64,000 bases of DNA from Cheilinus undulatus (taxonomy: Eukaryota > Chordata > Actinopteri > Labriformes > Labridae), in contig NC_054872.1 in assembly GCF_018320785.1 (NCBI RefSeq), forward strand, positions 40,598,551 through 40,662,550, in the 5' to 3' direction. Position 1 is the first letter of the stretch, and every line of letters starts with the position of its first letter. Below, in pieces: positions 60,501-64,000 of the stretch. Made by a program: the position numbers and the translations under genes. The notes beneath the pieces are model-generated. The model ran no database searches. It was not told where the DNA came from and was given only the letters and a program-made list of their open reading frames with translations.

Positions 60501-62239
60501 AGTCATTTGTTATCTGAGGGCAGCTATTTTCAGACCACTCAGGGGAAGAAGTTTTGTTCTACAAGGCAAAAACTTCTCACGTTTGTTAAGGCCCGGCATG
60601 CAAGAAACTGGTCAGCGGCAAGGACAGGACTGGACTCCGTCAGGATGAGAAAGCAGAGTATAGCTGTGCTCAGTGATTAAATTCTTTATAAAATTCTTTG
60701 ATAAAATCTGTGTTAAGTTTGAAACAAAATTAGACAAAAGAATTGCTCCTTCAGTCTGTATCATCCTCTACTTTGGACAGTGTGTTGATTTGAGGAGATG
60801 ATGCAGCTGCACTAATGTGCACTCTGCTGTGCATCTTTTTTTGTAATGTTACTACTAAAACCGTCTGAAGAGAGTTTAATGTGCCATGCTTCATTCATTT
60901 ATTGCAGCATATGAAACTCTTCAATTGCGATAACTACAGATAGTTCATAATTAATGGGTGAAATTTTTAGTTTAAAAAATCTCAATGAATAGATATTGAT
61001 AATTTTTTTTCCCTCTTTTTCCTCAAATGTTACAGGCTGTAAGGTTGTCACCCCCGGTCTAAGGTCTTGCCACTGTACACTGCCTTTGTACTCTGCCCTG
61101 TTAGAACGAACTGACATTACTCACTTTGTGAATTATTGCAGACAGGTGTTCATCTGCGTAGTGCTGTCCTGAGGAGGAAAAAAACAGAATCTGTTTTTGG
61201 CATAAGACAGTATGGAGACATATCCCCCCTTAGTTTCACATTTATCATAATTCATAGAAATTCACAGATAATAAACTTGTGTGAGTGGCTTTTGTAGAGT
61301 CATTTACATGATTGTAACATGATTTGTCTTACTTATCTTACCTGTTGTTCTTAATACCATGTCTGACAATCTCTGCACCAGATCAGTCCTCTTTATCTCC
61401 GTTAAAGCCTCTTTTGTCATCCCCAAAGTAAGTTTGCCATACATTAGCAACATGAAGAACACCATGTCTTGTCTGTTTGTCATCTCCTGCCACATCCATG
61501 AGTTGTCTGAGTGGTGCCTGTGGTGGCAAATGTTATGAAGAAACCAAAAGAATTTCCTGAACTCCTCTTCACTTAAAAGAACCAGTGTTTCCAAAAGCTG
61601 CACTGCCAGAGACTCCAGCTCTTCCTCCTGGTGAAGTCAAACAAAATTCTCATGGTTAAAAAAAATGTTTTTTCTCTATTTTAACTTACATTTTACACTG
61701 TGACCCAACTTTTTTGTAATTGGAGTTGTACAAATAACATTGATATTATACAGGTATTATATCAGTTTTTCAAATTAATCTTTGTTCCTCCTGATGCATT
61801 TCAAATGTAACCCAGAGCTGCACCTTTTTGTGAGTTTATATAGTTTTTGTTAAACAGGTCCATGATTTCTTTAATGCACTCTCCTCTCTGCCATTCCAAA
61901 ATACTATTGACTGGAAATATTTCATTTATTTACATATTTATTTTAACTATAAAGCTATACAGAGTAAAAGAAAAAGTTACAAAAAAATAATTGGAATACA
62001 AACCACATAGCTTATATTGCAAAAAAAATCTATGTCCAAGACAAGATGTAAGAAGAAAAACTGTAAATATTGAGACACATCAATTGTGAAAATTAGAACA
62101 GACAACAATACAGATGTTTAATATAACAATTTAGACAATGCTTACACCATTTAAGAGGTCACTGTGATATACTCACTCTCTGTTTCAGTGAGGGCTGCTG
62201 TAAATCCAAGGTGAGCTGGGAGGCCCCCCTATCCCGCAT
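36260..62239 (-). CDS. Five-PYD - FIIND - PYD protein (NLRP1/CARD8-related)
   Basis: Predicted innate-immune, inflammasome-type protein. Nineteen exons join in frame: 62239-62177, 61627-61342, 61168-61125, 59343-59055, 58578-58535, 55121-54833, 54547-54519, 53040-52755, 51380-51337, 48269-47987, 42426-42383, 42290-42217, 42086-41869, 41767-41514, 40373-40245, 38459-38312, 38178-38152, 36724-36681 and 36523-36260 (stop). They sum to 2859 nt, 952 residues. Order: PYDs at about 22-117, 132-228, 243-338, 349-444 and 459-552; FIIND about 568-841; a sixth PYD 866-952. PYDs self-associate to recruit ASC or caspases; FIIND is the self-cleaving ZU5-UPA module of NLRP1 and CARD8. There is no CARD, NACHT or LRR in the window. 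The ATG at 62239 is the first in that exon, but the frame stays open upstream to an acceptor at 62285, so the true start may be an earlier exon outside view. All junction phases agree, which argues strongly for one gene rather than scattered fragments. Expression is untested. Confidence 0.82.
36681..36724 (-). CDS. 44-nt linker exon before PYD6
   Basis: Enters in phase 1 and leaves in phase 0, between TCTCTTTAG and GTAAGTTT. It encodes the residues DKHLVDLQLSSLLQK with its first codon shared with the preceding exon. Length and phase equal those of the linker exons that precede PYD2, PYD3, PYD5 and the FIIND. Confidence 0.75.
36725..38151. other. Intron; no other gene seen
   Basis: Intron between the small exon at 38152-38178 and the last linker exon. 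AT-rich, with a GGGGTGGAGG-type patch at 36.9-37.0 kb. No recognised element. Confidence 0.5.
38152..42290 (-). CDS. FIIND (ZU5-UPA) exons, aa about 568-850
   Basis: Six exons (42290-42217, 42086-41869, 41767-41514, 40373-40245, 38459-38312, 38178-38152) encode the module. Landmarks: CFECSVSGLRWVCKDKVSFQ, AGPLMDIRVAAGKFDEVYLP, FAVLHIDDCGDFVEKV, HVKLSEPVFTTRGVLMKVGF, LKLHVYLIPCDPALKK, then DPNFYEVFIENPD and PVWTCEIRN. The order and motifs follow NLRP1 (AGPLFDVEVEAG, VAHFKEEG, FHLYLIPSD). The expected catalytic His (678) and Glu (687) are present, but the scissile pair is Phe704-Thr705 instead of Phe-Ser. UPA follows the cut site. No CARD is encoded after it; the small exon DDYQNPTSEG leads to the linker and PYD6. 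Confidence 0.88.
38571..39960 (+). mobile_element. Tc1/mariner element, near full length, in FIIND intron
   Basis: Starts CTCTATAAAAGGTATTCACC followed by GGATGTTTTACCCTTTTATTG and ends about GTAAATATTTATGCACTTAT. Transposase pieces are readable at 39284-39535 (LCSDETKMVPFGHQTRCYVW, HGGGSIMVWGCFSAAGPGR) and before it, broken by frameshifts. Same family as the minus-strand copy at 23.76-25.02 kb. It lies in the intron between exons 40245 and 38459 of the PYD-FIIND gene, in antisense orientation. Confidence 0.85.
40488..41038 (+). mobile_element. Tc1 deletion derivative in FIIND intron
   Basis: Inverted ends ATTGCTTAACAAATTTATTA (40491) and, inverted, GGTGCTTAGCAAATTTATTA (41036) with AGACCACC following both. 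Just inside the right end is a start-like ATGGTAAAATGTGGAGAGCT encoding the Tc1 transposase N terminus (MVKCGELTENER). Everything beyond the N terminus is deleted. Confidence 0.7.
41040..41389. mobile_element. MITE, same family as 35627-36240
   Basis: Ends AAGCTGGCCACACACTAGAT and, inverted, AAGGCTGGCCACAGACTAGA form an inverted repeat of about 26 bases. It is 350 bases long and non-coding. It directly abuts the Tc1 derivative at 40488-41038 within the same intron. Confidence 0.75.
42383..42426 (-). CDS. 44-nt linker exon between PYD5 and FIIND
   Basis: Flanked by TGTCTTCTAAAG and GTAATCGC. It encodes DLMRSLEFWGQGSIM, phase 1 in and phase 0 out, exactly the link needed between the phase-1 end of PYD5 (47987) and the phase-0 start of the FIIND at 42290. 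The long gap to PYD5 is filled by LINE and MITE insertions. Found by phase and length matching, so somewhat less certain than the PYD exons. Confidence 0.65.
42481..42744. mobile_element. Short MITE with CCTTTATG ends
   Basis: ATCCTTTATGGGGCAAGG at the left and, inverted, ACCCTTTATGTTCATC at the right. The phrase AAGGAACCATATATGGTCAC near the left end recurs at 43789, where it has no matching partner end. Non-coding. Confidence 0.4.
43880..45145. repeat. Interspersed repeat block in the PYD5-FIIND intron
   Basis: Begins GGGCCTGAGCACTGACCAGT with AGCCCTATTGAAATGCAAGG, an opening I associate with a common fish interspersed repeat. It continues with phrases such as GGTGCCCCCTACTG and two GGTCATTT-type copies at its end. 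It has open frames (85 and 142 codons) but no protein motifs. Confidence 0.4.
45150..46750 (-). mobile_element. LINE fragment, broken reverse transcriptase (L2/Rex-like)
   Basis: Minus-strand frames give non-LTR reverse transcriptase motifs in order: VRDKPWFPDELSDL (46.65 kb), KKSAGPDGLDPYFLK, NNYRPISKLLVLAKVLEGLI (46.2-45.9 kb), LQSGFRKKHST, FLDLLKAFDTVNHSVLLQKL (45.8 kb), then LVLNASKTKMMCFS (45.4 kb) and YKYLGFLLEENLSF (45.3 kb). Several stops and frameshifts occur. The catalytic YADD box reads ARTD, so it is dead. It sits in the intron between PYD5 and the FIIND linker. Confidence 0.8.
47987..48269 (-). CDS. PYD5 exon
   Basis: Acceptor ACTATTTTTAG, donor CACAAAG|GTAAGATC. Phase 0 in, phase 1 out, 283 nt. 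Reads EPTKSATKQVLLKTLEDLSY then LEKFKWMLQVAYFHKSLPQI and VEVAKEVLKDIQRSDLVERL, a complete PYD. Confidence 0.88.
48860..49880 (+). mobile_element. LINE fragment, RTE-like reverse transcriptase, broken
   Basis: Motifs in order on the plus strand: CLIKLPREGALSKCSDYKGI (49.13 kb), ILEQSLEWNFSLYVYFVDYE (49.3 kb), then LDHLDFADDLALLSHSCQQM (49.6 kb) with the FADD catalytic box intact, and IHKGKRKILKVHS. The stretches between are frameshifted. It lies in intron between linker 51337 and PYD5, antisense to the gene. Confidence 0.8.
49885..50990 (+). mobile_element. L1-like LINE 3' end
   Basis: Plus-strand frame 49885-50400 encodes a post-polymerase segment of an L1-type ORF2 (LQSAITKFIWNHKHPHIKLS then QAGGLTLPNFEYYNWVFTLK). 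Frameshifts follow. It ends in an A-rich tail near 50980-51000, as expected of a LINE 3' end. It directly abuts the RTE-like piece without a gap. Confidence 0.7.
51337..51380 (-). CDS. 44-nt linker exon between PYD4 and PYD5
   Basis: Between CTTTCTCTGCAG and GTGAGTTTTG. It encodes KESMDDLQPKQSKK after a split Glu codon. Phase 1 to 0. Confidence 0.8.
51911..52647. mobile_element. TTAA-flanked MITE (piggyBac-like), SINE-interrupted
   Basis: Left end TTAAAGGGGACATATTATAC and right end, inverted, TTAAGGGGACATTT/ATTTT are inverted copies, and both abut TTAA. The right end has been split by the SINE at 52435-52635. The core is non-coding, with poly-C near 52012. Located in the intron just before PYD4 in genome order. 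Confidence 0.6.
52435..52635 (+). mobile_element. tRNA-derived SINE with 11-bp target duplication
   Basis: Head GGCGCGCCAGTAGTTGAGTG with GGTTAGGGCGCGCA resembles a tRNA A box, and GGGTTTGAATCCGGCCC is a B box. The body has GCATGTCTCTCCCC and CCACTGTCCTCTCT, and the tail is (AAAT)n. It is flanked by ATGTCCCCTTA at 52424-52434 and 52636-52646, a perfect 11-bp duplication. Minus copies lie at 12.8-13.0 and 17.9-18.0 kb. Confidence 0.85.
52755..53040 (-). CDS. PYD4 exon
   Basis: Acceptor TTTATTTCAG, donor ACCAAAG|GTGAGACA. Phase 0 in, phase 1 out, 286 nt. Reads VATMVAANQLLLKILHCLND then LELEKFMEFLQLIV and VELTRDVLMKMKRTDLMQML. Complete PYD length. Confidence 0.88.
53630..54425 (+). mobile_element. 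Tc1-like element with long inverted ends
   Basis: Left TTTGTGTTTGGTAGATTACT and right, inverted, TTTGTGTTTGGTAGATTATT extend for about 55 bases with some mismatches. Between them are eroded transposase pieces: GGTGGAGGCAGTGTGGGGTG, CTCCACAGTCTGGGACTGAA and CAGGATGACAATGCTCACTC (the QDDNA catalytic region). It is shorter than a full element, so internally deleted. In the intron between linker 54519 and PYD4. Confidence 0.8.
54519..54547 (-). CDS. 29-nt linker exon between PYD3 and PYD4
   Basis: Between CTTTCTCTCCAG and GTGAGTATC. It encodes KEQHSALIHK with the first codon split. It is five codons shorter than the other linkers but keeps the phase 1 to phase 0 rule. Confidence 0.75.
54833..55121 (-). 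CDS. PYD3 exon
   Basis: Acceptor AATTTCCCAG, donor CTCAAAA|GTAAGAAG. Phase 0 in, phase 1 out, 289 nt. Reads VKTMENVIKLLLETLEDLSD then ELKYFNKFLDNQINF and LKTATEILKNMKRRDLMQRM. Confidence 0.88.
55122..57042. other. Intron; repeats only
   Basis: Part of the PYD2-to-PYD3 intron. Contains a (TA)n run near 55250, a repeat fragment with AGTGGAAAAAGTACAGAACT at 55480, and a copy of the 12.5-kb dispersed repeat at 56100-56300. At 56450-56830 a segment with AATAAAGCTTGCC could be LTR-derived, but no partner LTR or coding region was found. Confidence 0.45.
57043..58391 (+). mobile_element. hAT transposon with BED-type zinc finger remnant
   Basis: Ends TAGAGGTGTCCCGATC and, inverted, TAGGGATGTCCTGATC. 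Flanks are CTCCCTTG (57035-57042) and CTCCTTTG (58392-58399), a 7/8 match to an 8-bp hAT target duplication. The plus-strand frame from about 57257 to 57598 encodes a BED finger (CKTCHAQV ... NLIGHLKKHHKKQH) and the following PTLSETFGRRDKLPW segment, then stops. The catalytic domain is deleted. GATATCGG repeats lie inside both ends. In the PYD2-to-PYD3 intron. Confidence 0.82.
58535..58578 (-). CDS. 44-nt linker exon between PYD2 and PYD3
   Basis: Between TTGTCTCATCAG and GTAAATAAT. It encodes EEQFMAENVSGLIQE with the first codon split. The donor is weaker than the others, but phase and length fit the pattern. Confidence 0.75.
58600..58950 (-). mobile_element. Tc1 fragment
   Basis: ATTCTTCAAAGTAGCCACCT and GGCACGCTCTTGGCATTATC are, on the minus strand, the Tc1 C-terminal phrases encoding PRACQAVIKAKGGYFEES. 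Only the 3' end remains. Confidence 0.75.
59055..59343 (-). CDS. PYD2 exon
   Basis: Acceptor GGATTTTGCAG, donor CCCAAAG|GTAAGACA. Phase 0 in, phase 1 out, 289 nt. Reads VSMMMAVKELLLESLCKLSC then EELNKFRWLLPFTVF, LPSISWGPLQEADTAHSLGD and VELVKEVYMDMERTDLVLML. Ends SSGPKG. Confidence 0.9.
59344..61124. other. Intron between linker 1 and PYD2; nothing definite
   Basis: AT-rich. A segment at 60.56-60.66 kb reads KARHARNWSAARTGLDSVRM, vaguely like Tc1 transposase, but too little to call. The 144-codon minus-strand open frame at 60.07-60.51 kb has no family features. Confidence 0.4.
61125..61168 (-). CDS. 44-nt linker exon between PYD1 and PYD2
   Basis: Between TTTCCTCCTCAG and GTGAGTAATG. It encodes QHYADEHLSAIIHK after a split Gly codon. 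Phase 1 to 0. It resembles the PYD3-PYD4 linker (EQHSALIHK). Confidence 0.82.
61342..61627 (-). CDS. PYD1 exon
   Basis: Acceptor TTGACTTCACCAG, donor ACAACAG|GTAAGATA. Phase 0 in, phase 1 out, 286 nt. Reads EEELESLAVQLLETLVLLSE then EEFRKFFWFLHNICH and MTKEALTEIKRTDLVQRLSD. Confidence 0.88.
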
Positions 62240-62285
62240 GGAGTCAACGCCAGAGGAACTATAGAACCCAGCGGAGCCTATGTGT
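62177..62285 (-). CDS. Most upstream exon found of the PYD-FIIND gene
   Basis: Donor CAGAGA|GTGAGTAT at 62177/62176 leaves phase 0, matching PYD1. The ATG at 62239 gives MRDRGASQLTLDLQQPSLKQ. The frame is also open upstream to an acceptor-like TTTTGGTTAG at 62286, with codons reading HIGSAGFYSSSGVDS. It is therefore either the start exon or an internal exon of a longer gene; the SSSGVDSM stretch vaguely resembles the low-complexity N-terminal exon seen in fish NLR proteins. Confidence 0.6.
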
Positions 62286-62599
62286 CTAACCAAAAGTGTA
62301 AATAAAGGGGGCATAAATAAATAAATAAATCAAGATAAAACAAGACCTACAACTATAGAGACAGTTAAATTGATAAATATAACAAATATAAATATACATA
62401 AAAGAAAAGCAATAAAAGAGATAAAAGCATATGACTCCTCATATGCAGAAGCCATATTTTGGTCAAAGCTACTTCCTGTTTAAAGACCCGGCTTAGGTGT
62501 TATCAGGTCCTGATCTTCAATGAGTGGGAGAAACTTATAAATGCAATACAAACAAAACACTGGGTCTCAGGAGGATATAGATTGGAGCCAGACCCTTAA

Positions 62600-63110
62600 C
62601 TGCTTTAAAAGTAATAAGTCAAAACTTGAAATCAGTTCTAAAACTAATGGGAAGCCAATGTAAATATACTAAAATGAGGGCGATGTGATGTTTGTTAAAA
62701 CCAGTGAGAAGTCTGGCTGCTGCATTTTGTACCAGTTGGAGGTGACAGGGGGATTTTTGGTTTAAACCAGAAAGGAGTTGCAGTAGAAGGAGAATTTGTA
62801 ATTCTGAATGATTTGGCCAAGGGGCAGCATATAAATAGAATATAAAAAAAGGACCTAATACCAAATGTGGTACACCACAGCAAATAATAGAGGTAGACTG
62901 ATTGTTTTATGGTGACTGCAAAGGTTCCCTCTGAAAGATGATAATGAAACCAACTAAGAGCAGTGTCCCTGATGCCCACCCAGTTTTTCAGATAATTTAT
63001 CAAAATATTGTAATAAGCTGTATCATATGCTGCACTGAGAATAAAAATGGCTCCATCCCCTCCATTAGCTGCTAATAGTAAATCATTGGTCACCGTGAGG
63101 AGTGTCATCT
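62600..63110 (-). mobile_element. LINE fragment (L2-like reverse transcriptase)
   Basis: The minus-strand frame reads VTNDLLLAANGGDGAIFILS then AAYDTAYYNILINYLKNWVG and IRDTALSWFHYHLSEGTFAV. This is the central part of a non-LTR reverse transcriptase (consensus LSAAFDTVDH), degenerate and frameshifted. It lies upstream of the first exon found for the PYD gene. Confidence 0.75.
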
Positions 63111-64000
63111 CAATACTCCTGTGTGTTGGGTAGGGATCAAAGGTGGTTTTTATGTTGGCTGTCAGGTCTAATACCCTCAGTGTTTTTTTCTTTTAGGTTG
63201 CTCTGCGAGGAAGTTGGAAATCCTACTCTGAATCAATTACCTGTAAAATTCCTCCATTTGATCTTCTTAGTTGCCTTGTGTAGTCTAGAAAAATCAAAAA
63301 AGCCATATCATATAGTTAATAAAGGAAAGGATGTACAGTATCCACATCAATGGAATAAAGCATCTCTTAATCCACAGACTTCAAGCTCTTCAGCCATGAA
63401 CAGAAACTGACCTCTGCATTTCATTGATGCTACACAGTAATTGTTCAATACTAAAAAACAATCAAAACTCTTAAGATAACACCAATTAAACTAAACTTTA
63501 AGGATATCAATCGGTCCATTAAGCATGCTCAGGTAACAATGAATCATTCATCCACTTTGGTGCAATGAAAGGAACAAAACCTGCAATGTGGAGGCAAAAG
63601 CAAGATGACCTCCAATGAGAGTGCTGCCACATACGGTGACTGACCACAGACAGTTGCTTTCTCTTTATCAATCCTGACTCTAGTTTTGTGTTTTTCAGGT
63701 GTTCTTGTCACAAATGGTAACATGAAGTGGTATCAACTAGCCCATTTTTGTGCAGATAGTCCAGCTCCTCCAGGACTACATATGTGCAGCCACACATATG
63801 GATATAAAGTATATGTTTTCAAGTCACCTGTACGTATCTGCAGCTGATCCGACAGAGGAAGAGAAAGAGAGTATAGCATCCCTGTTAGTGAATGAGAAAG
63901 GGAGAAGCATGTCTTACATTAAAAATGAACCTCTCTTGTTACTTTTAACAGCTTTTATGCAGTTTATGCTGTTGATGTTGTTCTGGGTGCTACTAATCTG
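63111..64000. other. No gene seen at right end
   Basis: No PYD, linker-type exon or other coding sequence was recognised on the minus strand, so any further upstream exon of the PYD gene lies beyond the window or escaped detection. Confidence 0.35.

Noticed and set aside
60072-60680. Minus-strand 144-codon frame and plus-strand 71-codon frame with a Tc1-like phrase
   Set aside because: The Tc1 resemblance rests on a few residues and no ends were found; too weak to annotate as an element or gene.
63830-63862. Possible 16-nt minus-strand exon between acceptor-like and donor-like words
   Set aside because: It is too short, has no phase match to the PYD gene, and is easily produced by chance.
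1-64000. CRISPR array, bacterial operon or viral genome content
   Set aside because: Introns, Tc1 and SINE repeats and vertebrate gene families show this is vertebrate nuclear DNA; no spacer-repeat array or viral gene set was seen.

Overview
This is a window of vertebrate, almost certainly teleost (probably spiny-rayed) fish, nuclear DNA. Genes are split into short exons with GT/AG introns, the spacers are AT-rich, and most of the non-genic sequence is fish-type mobile DNA: many decayed Tc1/mariner copies, hAT elements and MITEs, tRNA-derived SINEs, and LINE fragments (L2/Rex-like, RTE-like, L1-like). All identifications come from reading and translating the sequence; no database search was run.

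Layout. (1) 1-16 kb is mostly repeats. It holds one arginine/serine-rich coding exon on the minus strand (3913-4379) and a CpG-richer segment (7.49-7.80 kb) that could be its promoter and first exon. (2) 16.27-23.7 kb is a sodium-channel beta-1 subunit gene (scn1b-like, plus strand, five coding exons, 217 aa). (3) 27.4-30.0 kb is a KCNE1-like potassium-channel accessory subunit (plus strand, 139 aa, single coding exon). (4) 31.1-33.3 kb is dnajc28 (minus strand, J domain plus DUF1992), tail-to-tail with the KCNE gene. KCNE1, KCNE2 and DNAJC28 lie in the same region of human chromosome 21, so this neighbourhood looks partly conserved. (5) 36.26 to at least 62.24 kb is one large minus-strand gene.

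The large gene is the notable content. I traced 19 exons whose splice phases all agree and which give a 952-residue reading frame: five tandem pyrin domains (PYDs), then a FIIND (ZU5-UPA) domain as in NLRP1 and CARD8, then a sixth PYD at the C terminus where NLRP1 and CARD8 carry a CARD. No NACHT or LRR lies within the window. Most of the gene is built from a repeated two-exon module (a 44-nt linker exon plus a 283-289-nt PYD exon, about 110 codons). At the expected FIIND self-cleavage site the residue after Phe is Thr (704-705) instead of Ser, while the expected His and Glu are kept. The 5' end is uncertain and could extend past the window.

The two channel genes encode single-pass accessory subunits of different channels. 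The PYD-FIIND-PYD gene is expected from its domains to be an inflammasome-type sensor or adaptor. Its introns are filled with Tc1, SINE, MITE and LINE insertions, and a MITE starts 20 bp beyond its stop codon.
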